Shown here piece by piece: positions 54,008 to 63,266 of a stretch of 64,000 bases of DNA. How positions within the stretch are numbered: the stretch's first letter is position 1; each line of letters begins with the position of its first letter. The notes under the pieces are model-generated. The model saw nothing but the letters and a program-made list of their open reading frames with translations. It searched no databases and was not told the DNA's origin. The DNA comes from Mycolicibacterium crocinum. Its GTDB lineage: Bacteria; Actinomycetota; Actinomycetes; Mycobacteriales; Mycobacteriaceae. A program made the translations under genes and the position numbers. The stretch covers positions 1,116,001-1,180,000 of the forward strand of contig NZ_CP092362.2 in the NCBI RefSeq assembly GCF_022370635.2, read 5' to 3'.

Positions 54008-54900
54008 TGAGCACACTCGCGATCGACATCGGCGGCACGAAGATCGCCGCCGGACTCGTCGACGCCGACGGGCGACTCCTCTACGAGACCCGTCAGCCCA
54101 CCCCGCACACCGAGGACCCCGAGCAGGTGTGGGCCGCGGCCCGTCGGACCATCACCGACACCCTCGCGGAGGCAGGCGGTGCCGTCGACGGGGTCGGCAT
54201 CTCCTCGGCCGGCCCCATCCACGTGCCGGACGGCACGATCAGCCCGATCAACATTGCGGCCTGGCGTGACTTTCCCGTCGTCGAACGAGTGGCCGCCGCA
54301 GTGCCCGACGTGCCGGTGCGCCTCGGGGGCGACGGCCTGTGCATGGCGCTGGGGGAGCATTGGCGCGGCGCCGGTCAGGGTGCCGCGTTCCTGCTCGGCA
54401 TGGTGGTGTCCACCGGCATCGGCGGCGGACTGGTCCTCGACGGCGTGCCCTTTCACGGGCGCACCGGCAACGCCGGTCACGTCGGTCACGTCATCGTCGA
54501 CACCGACGGACCGCCGTGCATCTGCGGCGCGCGCGGCTGCGTCGAAGCGATCGCCAGCGGACCGCACCTGGCGCAGTGGGCCCAAGCGCAGGGCTGGACC
54601 GGTGCCGACGCCAAGGAGCTGGCCGACGCCGCGGCATCGGGAAATGATGTGGCGCTGAAAGCCTTTCGTCGCGGAGCCCGTGCGATCGCGGCGATGATCG
54701 CCTCGGTGGGCGCCGTGTGCGACCTGGACCTCGTCGTCCTCGGTGGCGGCGTGGCCAAGTCCGGGCCGGTGCTGTTCGACCCGATACGCGAGGAGTTGCG
54801 GACGTTCGCCGGACTGGAATTCCTGCGCGGACTGCGGGTGGTGCCCGCGGCGCTGGGCGGGGAGGCCGGCCTGGTCGGTGCGGCAGCGCTGCTGCGCTGA
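54007..54900 (+). CDS. ROK-family sugar kinase (glucokinase-like)
   Basis: 297 residues. LAIDIGGTKIAAGLVD is the ATP phosphate loop. NAGHVGHVIVD and the Cys-rich CICGARGCVEAIASG (zinc site and ROK signature) are intact, and LVVLGGGVAKSGPVLFDPI is the second phosphate loop. It phosphorylates a hexose such as glucose, mannose or N-acetyl-mannosamine. Its location just after the alpha-mannosidase suggests it takes the sugar released there. The start overlaps the preceding stop (ATGA). Confidence 0.92.
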   Translation: MSTLAIDIGGTKIAAGLVDADGRLLYETRQPTPHTEDPEQVWAAARRTITDTLAEAGGAVDGVGISSAGPIHVPDGTISPINIAAWRDFPVVERVAAAVPDVPVRLGGDGLCMALGEHWRGAGQGAAFLLGMVVSTGIGGGLVLDGVPFHGRTGNAGHVGHVIVDTDGPPCICGARGCVEAIASGPHLAQWAQAQGWTGADAKELADAAASGNDVALKAFRRGARAIAAMIASVGAVCDLDLVVLGGGVAKSGPVLFDPIREELRTFAGLEFLRGLRVVPAALGGEAGLVGAAALLR

Positions 54901-54931
54901 TTAGGAGTTCAGCGGCCGGCCACGCTATTCT
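54901..54931 (+). promoter_or_regulatory. Candidate promoter of rplJ-rplL
   Basis: TTAGGA (54901-54906) and TATTCT (54926-54931) with a 19-bp spacer, directly after the ROK gene and before the L10 leader. Similarity only. Confidence 0.35.
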
Positions 54932-54944
54932 TGGCCGGTTCCAC

Positions 54945-55125
54945 CGAAGACCGTCGGTCACCGAGCAATCGGTTGAAGGTCCCGGATCACCGGGCGGCCC
55001 ACGCAGGAGGACGAGGCTCGACCGCTGTTGTCAGCGGCATTTGCACGCCCCGACCTGTCCTGTGTCGGGGCGTTCGGCATTCCAGGACTTTTGCGCTCGT
55101 CGGTTGGTGGACGTCCCAACCATCA
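54945..55125 (+). promoter_or_regulatory. Ribosomal protein L10 leader
   Basis: The untranslated region before rplJ has the composition and hairpins of the actinobacterial L10 leader: GACCGTCGGTCACCGAGC near the start, then GCAGGAGGACGAGGCTC, and a stable hairpin CGCCCCGAC/GTCGGGGCG (55046-55072). A second hairpin, GGTTGG/CCAACC, lies at 55102-55121. L10(L12)4 binds such leaders to repress its own synthesis. Confidence 0.7.
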
Positions 55126-55138
55126 CGAGGAGGCAAGC

Positions 55139-55669
55139 ATGGCCAAGGCTGACAAGGCCACCGCGGTCGCCGACATCGCCGAGAAGTTCAAGGAGGCGAC
55201 GGCCACCGTCGTCACCGAGTACCGCGGCCTGACGGTGTCCAACCTTGCCGAGCTGCGCAGGTCGCTGGGCGCGGGCACGTCGTACACCGTCGCCAAGAAC
55301 ACCTTGGTCAAGCGTGCGGCGTCCGAGGCCGGCATCGAGGGTCTCGACGAACTGTTCGCCGGCCCGACCGCCATCGCGTTCATCAGCGGTGAGCCCGTCG
55401 ACGCCGCCAAGGCGATCAAGAAGTTCGCCAAGGACAACAAGGCGCTCGTCATCAAGGGCGGCTACATGGACGGCAAGGCGCTGTCCGTGTCCGAGGTCGA
55501 GCGGATCGCCGACCTGGAGTCGCGCGAGGTGCTGCTGTCGCGCGTCGCCGGCGCACTGAAGGCGAAGCAGTCCCAGGCCGCGGCGCTGTTCGTGGCGCCC
55601 GCGTCCCAGGTCGCCCGCCTGGCCGCAGCTCTGCAAGAGAAGAAGGCCGGCGAAGACTCCGCCGCCTGA
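55139..55669 (+). CDS. rplJ: 50S ribosomal protein L10
   Basis: 176 residues from ATG 55139 with GAGGAGG upstream. L10 anchors L7/L12 dimers on the ribosomal stalk. [20 protein letters not shown] and [12 protein letters not shown] mark the N-terminal rRNA-binding domain. The C-terminal helix ([16 protein letters not shown]) holds L12. Confidence 0.97.
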   Translation: MAKADKATAVADIAEKFKEATATVVTEYRGLTVSNLAELRRSLGAGTSYTVAKNTLVKRAASEAGIEGLDELFAGPTAIAFISGEPVDAAKAIKKFAKDNKALVIKGGYMDGKALSVSEVERIADLESREVLLSRVAGALKAKQSQAAALFVAPASQVARLAAALQEKKAGEDSAA

Positions 55670-55703
55670 GACCAACCACCAACCCGATAGATAAGGAATC
55701 ACC

Positions 55704-56096
55704 ATGGCAAAGCTGTCCACCGAAGAACTGATCGACGCCTTCAAGGAGCTCACCCTGCTCGAGCTCTCTGAGTTCGTGAAGGTGTTCGAGGAGACCTTCG
55801 ACGTCACCGCCGCCGCTCCGGTCGCCGTCGCGGCTGCCGGCCCTGCCGCCGGTGGCGCCCCCGCCGAGGCCGCCGAAGAGCAGTCCGAGTTCGACGTCAT
55901 CCTCGAGGGTGCCGGCGACAAGAAGATCGGCGTCATCAAGGTCGTCCGCGAGATCGTCTCCGGCCTGGGCCTCAAGGAGGCCAAGGACCTCGTCGACAGC
56001 GCTCCCAAGCCGCTGCTCGAGAAGGTCAACAAGGAGGCCGCCGACGACGCCAAGGCCAAGCTCGAGGCCGCCGGCGCGACGGTCACCGTCAAGTAA
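55704..56096 (+). CDS. rplL: 50S ribosomal protein L7/L12
   Basis: 130 residues. An N-terminal dimerisation helix ([28 protein letters not shown]), an Ala/Pro/Gly hinge and the C-terminal factor-binding domain ([38 protein letters not shown]) are intact. It follows rplJ by 34 bp and ends before a terminator. Confidence 0.98.
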   Translation: MAKLSTEELIDAFKELTLLELSEFVKVFEETFDVTAAAPVAVAAAGPAAGGAPAEAAEEQSEFDVILEGAGDKKIGVIKVVREIVSGLGLKEAKDLVDSAPKPLLEKVNKEAADDAKAKLEAAGATVTVK

Positions 56097-56112
56097 GTCT
56101 GGCTTCACAGGA

Positions 56113-56148
56113 ATCCCCCGCGGGCATCGCGCCCGCGGGGGATTTTCT
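56113..56148 (+). terminator. Rho-independent terminator after rplL
   Basis: ATCCCCCGCGGGC pairs with GCCCGCGGGGGAT (13 bp) around ATCGC, followed by TTTCTT. It starts 17 bp after the rplL stop. Confidence 0.92.
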
Positions 56149-56308
56149 TGTCTCGAGCCGTACGGGCAACGACGTGGCTACAAGCTGCCGGGATCGTCAA
56201 TAACGGCTAGGTACACAAACTCAGTGGCGCCAATCCGCGTGCGCTACAGTGACTCAAACCACAGGCCATCGCGGCGGTGGCTGACCGGTGTGGGCGGAAG
56301 GATCTGGC

Positions 56309-57331
56309 GTGGGTATTGCTGTTCAAGTCGAGGGGCTGACGAAGTCGTTCGGTTCCCAGCGAATTTGGGAAGACGTAACCCTCGACATCCCCGCCGGTGA
56401 GGTCAGCGTGCTGCTGGGGCCGTCGGGTACCGGTAAGTCTGTGTTCTTGAAGTCGTTGATCGGTCTGCTGCGCCCGGAGCGCGGCAAGATCATCGTCGAC
56501 GGCACCAACATCATTGAGTGCTCGGCCAAGGAGCTCTACGAGATCCGCACGCTGTTCGGCGTCATGTTCCAGGACGGCGCGCTGTTCGGCTCGATGAACC
56601 TGTTTGACAACACCGCCTTCCCGCTTCGTGAGCACACGAAGAAGAAGGAATCCGAGATCCGCCAGATCGTCATGGAAAAGCTCGACATGGTCGGCTTGGG
56701 TGGCGACGAGAACAAGTTCCCCGGTGAGATCTCCGGCGGTATGCGCAAGCGCGCCGGCCTGGCGCGCTCGCTGGTGCTCGACCCGCAGATCATCCTCTGC
56801 GACGAGCCCGACTCGGGTCTGGATCCGGTGCGTACCGCGTATCTGTCGCAGCTGCTGATCGACATCAACGCTCAGATCGACGCCACGATCCTGATCGTGA
56901 CGCACAACATCAATATCGCCCGTACGGTGCCCGACAACATCGGCATGTTGTTCCGCAAGCACCTGGTGATGTTCGGTCCCCGTGAGGTGCTGCTGACCTC
57001 CGAGGAGCCGGTGGTGCGTCAGTTCCTCAACGGCCGCCGGATCGGTCCGATCGGTATGTCGGAGGAGAAGGACGAGGCGACGATGGCCGAAGAGCAGGCC
57101 ATGGTCGACGCCGGCCACCACGACGGTGGTGTCGAAGAGATCGAAGGCGTGCCGCCGCAGCTGACGGTCACCCCGGGCATCCCGGAGCGCCAGGCGGTGC
57201 ACCGCCGTCAGGACCGGGTGCGCCAGATCCTGCACACCCTGCCGCCGGCCGCCCAGGAAGCCATCCGCGACGACCTCGACGGCACCCACAAGCTGCGGTC
57301 GCACACGTTCGCCGGCGAAGACGGCAACTGA
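56309..57331 (+). CDS. mkl: Mce transporter ATPase Mkl (MceG)
   Basis: 340 residues from GTG 56309, with GGAAGGA upstream, giving MGIAVQVEGLTKSFGSQ. Mkl powers the Mce lipid and cholesterol importers. Walker A GPSGTGKS, the signature SGGMRKRAGLAR, Walker B IILCDEPDSGLD and the switch His in VTHNINIA are present. A long C-terminal extension after residue ~245 (GPIGMSEEKDEATMAEEQ) is typical of mycobacterial MceG and needed for its stability. A 21-bp longer form at 56288 is possible. Confidence 0.96.
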   Translation: MGIAVQVEGLTKSFGSQRIWEDVTLDIPAGEVSVLLGPSGTGKSVFLKSLIGLLRPERGKIIVDGTNIIECSAKELYEIRTLFGVMFQDGALFGSMNLFDNTAFPLREHTKKKESEIRQIVMEKLDMVGLGGDENKFPGEISGGMRKRAGLARSLVLDPQIILCDEPDSGLDPVRTAYLSQLLIDINAQIDATILIVTHNINIARTVPDNIGMLFRKHLVMFGPREVLLTSEEPVVRQFLNGRRIGPIGMSEEKDEATMAEEQAMVDAGHHDGGVEEIEGVPPQLTVTPGIPERQAVHRRQDRVRQILHTLPPAAQEAIRDDLDGTHKLRSHTFAGEDGN

Positions 57332-57346
57332 CCTGAGCTAAGCATC

Positions 57347-57389
57347 AAGCGGAGGGCCCCAACCGAAAGCGGTTGGGGCCCTTCGCTTT
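57347..57389 (+). terminator. Hairpin terminator after mkl
   Basis: AGGGCCCCAACC pairs with GGTTGGGGCCCT around GAAAGC, and AAGCG/CGCTT extends the stem. A short T run follows, 15 bp after the mkl stop. Confidence 0.85.
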
Positions 57390-57459
57390 GGTCAATTCGC
57401 CCCGCCTCGGCCGTTTGCTCGGATACCGTTTGCTCGATTGCCGAGGAGGGGTCAGCTAG

Positions 57460-59883
57460 GTGCTACGCGACCGGCGGGTCTGGTGGGGGGCGGTTGCCGT
57501 CTTCGCCGGAATCGGCGCGGGCCTGCTGACCGGTAGCACCACCGCGGCCGCCGATACCGGCGGCAGCCCCGAGCATTCGACCGGCACGTCGACCTCCCAG
57601 GCCGCACCATCGCAGACCAAGTCGTCGGTCGCGACGACCGGCAAGCCCCGCGTCGCGGTCGCCGCCGTCGTCTCCGGCCCACGCGCCCCGAAGCCGACTG
57701 CCAAGGCAGCGCCGAAGGCCGCCGCCGGCCAGCAGACCACCGGCCGGCCGGCCGCCAAACTGTTGACCAGCGTGCTGTCCGCGCTCGGCGTCACCCCGCC
57801 GCCGGCGATCGCCACAACTTCCCAGCCGGCGACCGGCACCAGCGCGCGACCCGCCGCGGGGTCCAGCCCCGCGCAGACCGCGGTCGTCAGCCCGCCGGCC
57901 ACCAACGGCGTCACCGGCGTCAAGGTCGGCCACTCGACGCTGACGATCCCGGTCAACGGCGGCTTCAACGCGCCGGCCGACTGGTACTTCCCGACCCAGG
58001 CCGACGGTTCGGTGCAGGCCAACGGCGTCATCTGGCTGCAGCACGGATTCCTGGCCGACAAGGCGTTCTATTCGGCGCTGGCCACCCAGCTCGCTCAGCG
58101 GACCAACTCCATCGTCGTCGCGCCGACGCTGCCGTCGTTCCCGCAGCTGACCTGTCGTGGGTGCACGCTCTACGGCGTGCCGATGCAGAAGGCCGCCGCC
58201 ACGATGTTCCTCGGCGACCGCTCGGGACTGACGATCAGCGCCAGCCAGGCCGGGTATCAGGGGGCGCTGCCGCAAGACTTCATCCTCGCCGGACACTCCG
58301 CCGGCGGCGGGTGGTCGTCCTCGGTGGGCGGCTACTACGTCGACGCCCTGGCGCCCGGCGACCAGAACCATTTGCTCGGCGTCGTGATGTACGACGGCGT
58401 GAACATGAACAGCACCCTGCCGCAGGCCATCGCCAGCTTGGACACCCTCGACGTTCCCGTCTATCAGATCGCGGCGCCGGCCCAGATGTGGAACACCTTC
58501 GGCACCACGACCGACGAGCTGCTGGCGCTGCGGCCCGATCAGTTCGACGGCGTCGTCCTGGTCAACGGGTCGCACGTCGACGCGATGCTCGGCAGCAACC
58601 CGGTCATCGACTTCTTCGCCCAGCTGGCCACCAAGCGCTCGCCGCCGGGGAACACCTCCGCGGTCGACACCCTCAGCGCGGGCTGGATCAACGACCTCTA
58701 CGTCGGCGCCGGCCCCGACGCCCCGCAGTTCGGCATCTACGGCGCCGCAGGCCAGCCGATCATCATGGGCAACGCCTCCGCGGTTGTGCTGCCCACACCG
58801 CTGGCCAGCCAGCTCGGACCGATCGAGACGCTGATGAAGAAGTGGACCGCCCTCGTCATGCCGCTGATCTTCGGCGGTGCACCCACCTCGGTGCCGGTCA
58901 CCCCGGGGGCCGGCAGCCCTGCCACGCCTCCGTCGACGGTGACGTCGCCGACCCCCAACGGGGTGACCGGTGTGCGGACCGGCAACACCACGCTGACCAT
59001 CGGAGTCGGCTCGCGGACCTACAACGCGCCGGCGGACTGGTACTTCCCGACGCAGGCCGACGGCTCGGTGCAGGCCAACGGCATCATCTATCTGCAGCAC
59101 GGATTCCTGGCGACCAAGTCCTTCTACACCGTGCTGGCTCGGTCGCTGGCGCAGCAGACCAACAGCATCGTGGTCGCGACGACGCTGCCGTCATTCGCGC
59201 CGCTGGGCTGCCCGACCTGCACGATCAACAACCCCGCGATGCAGCAGGGGGTGGCCGACCTGTTCCTCGGCGGCCGCGCCGCACTGACGATCAGCGCGGC
59301 CAACGCCGGGTTTCAGGGCACCCTCCCGCAAGACTTCACGCTCACCGGACACTCCGCGGGCGGGGGACTGGCGGTGGCGGCGGGCAGTGACTACCTCAAA
59401 GCGCTGGCGCCCGGCGACGACAACCATCTGCTGGGCATCGTGATGTACGACGGCGTCGCCAACGGGAACCTGGCCGATGCGCTGACCACCCTCGACGGCA
59501 TTCCCGTCTACCAGATCGCCGCGCCCGCGCAGCCGTGGAACGCCTTCGGCCGAACCACCACGGACCTGATTGCAGACCGTCCAGATCAGTTCGTCGGCGT
59601 CGAACTCGTCAACGGCTCACACACCGACTCGGTGATCGGCTCCGACCCGTTCTTCGACTTCTTCGCTGCCATCTTCGTCCGGCCGTCCGCGCCCGGTAAC
59701 GCCTCCGCGGTACACACCTTGGCCGCCGGCTGGATCAACGACTTCTACGTCGGCGCCGGCCCCGACGCACCGCAGTACGGGCTCTACGGGACGGCCGGGG
59801 AACCCATCATCATGGGGCCCACCGCCGCGATCGTCCTGCCGACCGAGCCAGCCGCGGCGGCAGCGACGTCCATCGCCGCCTGA
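57460..59883 (+). CDS. Secreted protein with two alpha/beta-hydrolase domains
   Basis: 807 residues from a GTG start. The signal peptide ends near AAAD (about residue 32), and a low-complexity Ala/Thr/Pro linker follows to about residue 145. Domain 1 (about 147-455) and domain 2 (about 499-795) are homologous. Each has NGVTGV at its start, ADWYFPTQADGSVQANG, LQHGF (oxyanion), a C-x-x-C (CRGC, CPTC), the nucleophile GHSAGGG (near 279 and 631), MYDGV (acid) and NGSHxD (His). Both triads look complete. Substrate unknown; a cell-envelope lipid esterase is possible. Domain 2 may have arisen by internal duplication. Confidence 0.85.
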   Translation: MLRDRRVWWGAVAVFAGIGAGLLTGSTTAAADTGGSPEHSTGTSTSQAAPSQTKSSVATTGKPRVAVAAVVSGPRAPKPTAKAAPKAAAGQQTTGRPAAKLLTSVLSALGVTPPPAIATTSQPATGTSARPAAGSSPAQTAVVSPPATNGVTGVKVGHSTLTIPVNGGFNAPADWYFPTQADGSVQANGVIWLQHGFLADKAFYSALATQLAQRTNSIVVAPTLPSFPQLTCRGCTLYGVPMQKAAATMFLGDRSGLTISASQAGYQGALPQDFILAGHSAGGGWSSSVGGYYVDALAPGDQNHLLGVVMYDGVNMNSTLPQAIASLDTLDVPVYQIAAPAQMWNTFGTTTDELLALRPDQFDGVVLVNGSHVDAMLGSNPVIDFFAQLATKRSPPGNTSAVDTLSAGWINDLYVGAGPDAPQFGIYGAAGQPIIMGNASAVVLPTPLASQLGPIETLMKKWTALVMPLIFGGAPTSVPVTPGAGSPATPPSTVTSPTPNGVTGVRTGNTTLTIGVGSRTYNAPADWYFPTQADGSVQANGIIYLQHGFLATKSFYTVLARSLAQQTNSIVVATTLPSFAPLGCPTCTINNPAMQQGVADLFLGGRAALTISAANAGFQGTLPQDFTLTGHSAGGGLAVAAGSDYLKALAPGDDNHLLGIVMYDGVANGNLADALTTLDGIPVYQIAAPAQPWNAFGRTTTDLIADRPDQFVGVELVNGSHTDSVIGSDPFFDFFAAIFVRPSAPGNASAVHTLAAGWINDFYVGAGPDAPQYGLYGTAGEPIIMGPTAAIVLPTEPAAAAATSIAA

Positions 59884-59985
59884 CGAATCGATGACATCCC
59901 GGTCCGCGGATGGGATTTCCGTCCCGACCGGGTCTGGCACTGAGTACCTTTGCCCGATCGTCAATTTCGGGGAGGCGGGTCAGCG

Positions 59986-62880
59986 ATGACGCAGCGGCAG
60001 GTCTTGTTGGGTACCGGAGCGGTGGTCGCCGGCCTGAGTGCGGCCCTACTGACCGGCGCGGGCGTTGCCAACGCCGACGAGGGCGGCTCCGGCAGCCAGC
60101 AGGCGTCGGCGAACTCCTCGTCGGCGAGTGCCAAGCCCACCGCGGGAAGCAAGCGTTCGTCGACGGCGAAGGCGAACGGCGTGCAGGATCGGCGGTCCGC
60201 GAAGGTGCCGCTCGGCCGGCCGACACCCACCGCGGCTGCGGCGCGCAGCGTCGCGCAGGCGGCGCCCCAGGACGCGGTCGCAACGGCGCCGAAGACCGGC
60301 CTCGGCACGTCCCGCCGCGCGGCAATGGCCGCGGCCCTCGACGTGCTGTCGGTGATGGCGTCGGCCACCCGCACCCAGACCGCGTCGACCACGACGGCAG
60401 CGAGCGCCACGACGACCACCACCCTGCCCGTCGCGCCGACCAACGGCGTCACCGGTGTGCTGGTCGGGCACTCCCGGCTGGACCTTCCCGGCGCGTTCAT
60501 CGGCAACACCGTCGCCGCCGACTGGTACTTCCCGACCCAGGCCGACGGCACCGTCGACGCCCAGGGCGTCATCTGGCTCCAGCACGGGTTCGGGGCCACC
60601 AACACCTTCTACTCGGCGCTGGCCAAGGACCTGGCGCAGCAGACCAACAGCATCGTGGTGTCACCGACGCTGTCCTCTCTTCCGATCACGTTCTCGGGCG
60701 GCTGCCTCACGTGCCAGGTCACCCAGCGGGATGCGGCAGCACTGCTCGGACCCGACCGCGCAACGCTGCTGAGCAGCGCCGTCACGGCAGGTTTCGCCGG
60801 GGCGGCCCTTCCGGAGCGGTTCGTGCTGGCCGGGCATTCGGCAGGCGGCGGCTTCGCGGCCGCGGTCGCCGACGATTACCTGGGCGGCGACGACGCCCAG
60901 TACGACCCGAACGATCTGGTCGGCGTGCTGATGTTCGACGGGGTGTCCAACGGGGCCCTGGACGGATCCTTCGCCGGTCAGGTCGCCGACCTCGCGGCAG
61001 CGAACAAGCCGATCTACCAGATCGCCGCACCGGCGCAGAGCTGGAACCTCTTCGGCGCGACCACGAACGTGCTCGGTGCCACGCTTCCCGGCTCCTTCAT
61101 CGGCGTCGTGCTGCAGAACGGCTCGCACGTCGACTCAATGCTGGGGGTGAACCCGCTCTTCGATGCGGTGCTGCAACTGGTGACCCAGCGGGTGCCGGCC
61201 GGTAACACCGCGGCGGTCTACACGCTGAGCAACGGCTGGATCAACGACATGTACGCCGGCGCCACCCCAGAGGCTCCGCAATACGGCTTCTATCCCGCCG
61301 CCAACCAGCAGCTGATCATGGGACCCACGGCCGCCGTCGGATTGCCCGCGGCGCAGGCCAACCAGCTGGGGTTCGTCAACCGGCTCGTCAAGGGACTGGT
61401 CGATACCGTCGCCGGACTGTTCGGCGTCCCGCTGCCGCCGCCGGTCAACAGCGGTGACAACGGGCTCGACCCCAACACTCCCGTCGTCTCGGTCGGCAAC
61501 GGGGTCACCGGGGTGCGGACCGGATATGCCGTGCTCGACATCCCGTGCGGCCCGAACGGCTACGCCGCCCCGGCCGACTGGTACTTCCCGACCCAGGCCG
61601 ACGGCACCGTGCAAGCCAACGGCGTGATCTGGCTGCAGCACGGGTTCCTCGGCTTCAACGACTGGTACGGCGACATGGCCCAGCAGCTGGCGCAACAGAC
61701 CAACAGCATCGTGGTCGTCCCGGACATCTTCTGGTTCGACACCCCGCTGTGCCCGGGCTGCTACCTGGGCGGCGAGCAGATGCGTGAGGCCGTCGCGCAG
61801 ATGTTCCAGGGCAGCCGCTCGGCGCTGAACATCAGCGCCAACGCCGCGGGCCTGAGCGGCACTCTCCCGGACAAATTCCTGCTCACCGGGCATTCGGCAG
61901 GCGGCAACTTCGCCACCGCCGTCGGTGCACTGATCACCCAAACCGACCAGGTCGACAACCTGCTCGGCGTGGTGATGTTCGACGGCGTCTCGCGCGACCC
62001 GCTGTTCACCGACTCGCTGACCGCCCTGGCCGGCGCCGGCATCCCGGACTACCAGATCGCTGCACCGCCCCAGCGCTGGAACGCCTTCGGCGTGGCCACC
62101 GAATTGATGCAGGCCTTCTACGGCAACCAGTTCTACGGGGTGCAGATCGACAACGGCTCGCACACCGACGTCATCGCCGGCGACAACCCGTTCGCGTGGC
62201 TCGGCGAGTTGCTCAGCACGATCATCGTCAAACCATCCCCGCCGGGCGCCAAGACGGCGGTGCGCACCTTCGCCTCGGGCTGGATCAACGACATCTACGC
62301 CGGCCGCGGGCCGACCGATCCGCTTTACGGCATCTACGGCAGCCCCAACGACGGCACCTACGTGCCGAACCAACCGATCGTCATGGGGCAGGCGGGTGCG
62401 GCGACGCTGCCCTCCCCACCGCCGGTCGACGTCACCCAGTACGCCGACGGCCAGCCCTGGTATGAGCAGGGCAGCGTCAAGCTGCCGTTCGCGTGGGGGC
62501 TGGTCAACACCACCGCGGTCTACACGTTGAACGCGGACGGCTCGGTGCGGGTGCAGAACTCGGGTAACTATTTCGCGCCCAACGGCCCGAAGAGTCAGAT
62601 CACGGGAACCGCGGTGTCGGTCAACCCGGCCTCCAACACCCGGTTGGACGTCGCCTTCTTCGGCATGACGCCCGGCACCTCAGAACCCGGCAACTACTGG
62701 ATCCTCGACTACGACCCCGCCTACCAGTGGGTGATCGTCAGCGATCCGACCGGCTTCTCCGGCTACATCCTCACCCGCGATCAGACCGTGCCGGCCAGCG
62801 AGTACAGCGCGCTGGTGACTCGGGCGCGTCAACTCGGGGTGTGGGGTCCGATCACCCGGACCCGCCAGTACGCCGTCTGA
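59986..62880 (+). CDS. Secreted protein with two alpha/beta-hydrolase domains and a C-terminal lipocalin-like domain
   Basis: 964 residues from ATG 59986; a TTG at 59950 is in frame. The signal peptide ends near GVANA (about residue 27), and an Ala/Ser/Thr linker leads to domain 1 (about 152-460) and domain 2 (about 504-810). Both have GHSAGG, a C-x-x-C (CLTC, CPGC) and NGSHxD, as in the preceding gene. The last ~145 residues resemble a bacterial lipocalin (Blc): WYEQGSVKLPFAWGLVNTTA, YTLNADGSVRVQNSG, GNYWILDYDPAYQWVIVSDP and YILTRDQTVPASEYSALV. The lipocalin may hold the lipid that the hydrolase domains process. Tandem to the gene at 57460, so duplicated. Confidence 0.85.
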   Translation: MTQRQVLLGTGAVVAGLSAALLTGAGVANADEGGSGSQQASANSSSASAKPTAGSKRSSTAKANGVQDRRSAKVPLGRPTPTAAAARSVAQAAPQDAVATAPKTGLGTSRRAAMAAALDVLSVMASATRTQTASTTTAASATTTTTLPVAPTNGVTGVLVGHSRLDLPGAFIGNTVAADWYFPTQADGTVDAQGVIWLQHGFGATNTFYSALAKDLAQQTNSIVVSPTLSSLPITFSGGCLTCQVTQRDAAALLGPDRATLLSSAVTAGFAGAALPERFVLAGHSAGGGFAAAVADDYLGGDDAQYDPNDLVGVLMFDGVSNGALDGSFAGQVADLAAANKPIYQIAAPAQSWNLFGATTNVLGATLPGSFIGVVLQNGSHVDSMLGVNPLFDAVLQLVTQRVPAGNTAAVYTLSNGWINDMYAGATPEAPQYGFYPAANQQLIMGPTAAVGLPAAQANQLGFVNRLVKGLVDTVAGLFGVPLPPPVNSGDNGLDPNTPVVSVGNGVTGVRTGYAVLDIPCGPNGYAAPADWYFPTQADGTVQANGVIWLQHGFLGFNDWYGDMAQQLAQQTNSIVVVPDIFWFDTPLCPGCYLGGEQMREAVAQMFQGSRSALNISANAAGLSGTLPDKFLLTGHSAGGNFATAVGALITQTDQVDNLLGVVMFDGVSRDPLFTDSLTALAGAGIPDYQIAAPPQRWNAFGVATELMQAFYGNQFYGVQIDNGSHTDVIAGDNPFAWLGELLSTIIVKPSPPGAKTAVRTFASGWINDIYAGRGPTDPLYGIYGSPNDGTYVPNQPIVMGQAGAATLPSPPPVDVTQYADGQPWYEQGSVKLPFAWGLVNTTAVYTLNADGSVRVQNSGNYFAPNGPKSQITGTAVSVNPASNTRLDVAFFGMTPGTSEPGNYWILDYDPAYQWVIVSDPTGFSGYILTRDQTVPASEYSALVTRARQLGVWGPITRTRQYAV

Positions 62881-63266
62881 GGCGCTGTAGCGGGCAATTT
62901 CCACACCAAACGCCGCGTCATCCCTTGACGGAAAGGCACAAACGGGTCAGTCTGTTCACCAGCATGTGTGCATGGGTAGCTAGATCGCCAGCCAGCGCCA
63001 GCCCGCCCGGCATGAGCTTGTTGAGGAATGCGCCGTCTTGCGCTATTGTTGGACGTTGCGCTGGCTGCCTCCTGCCCACCTCAACCTGCACCTGACACCG
63101 CCGGTCCTCAAGTCTGAGTTAAGACATCCCAGCTCTGAGACCTGTTTGCATGTCGCGTGCGTCGGGGAAAAAGGCCGGGCCTCGAGTAGGCCAGCCGAAC
63201 CGATGCAGATATCGCGACCTCCCGGTTGATTCCGGTCTGTCGCATTAGGTGCTGGAAGGATGCATC
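62881..63266 (+). other. 386-bp leader region of rpoB
   Basis: No gene is supported. A promoter candidate lies at 63021-63049 (separate entry), and the ribosome site GGAAGGA is at 63254-63260. The rest shows no recognised element. Confidence 0.6.
63021..63049 (+). promoter_or_regulatory. Candidate rpoB promoter
   Basis: TTGAGG (63021-63026) and TATTGT (63044-63049) with a 17-bp spacer give a sigma-A-like promoter about 220 bp before the start codon. This is the best match in the leader, but it is a prediction. Confidence 0.45.

Noticed and set aside
57463..59100. Open frame of over 500 codons on the minus strand
   Set aside because: It is the complement of the secreted hydrolase gene; composition is that of a shadow frame.
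61135..62373. Minus-strand open frame of about 400 codons
   Set aside because: Complement of the second hydrolase gene; no motif.
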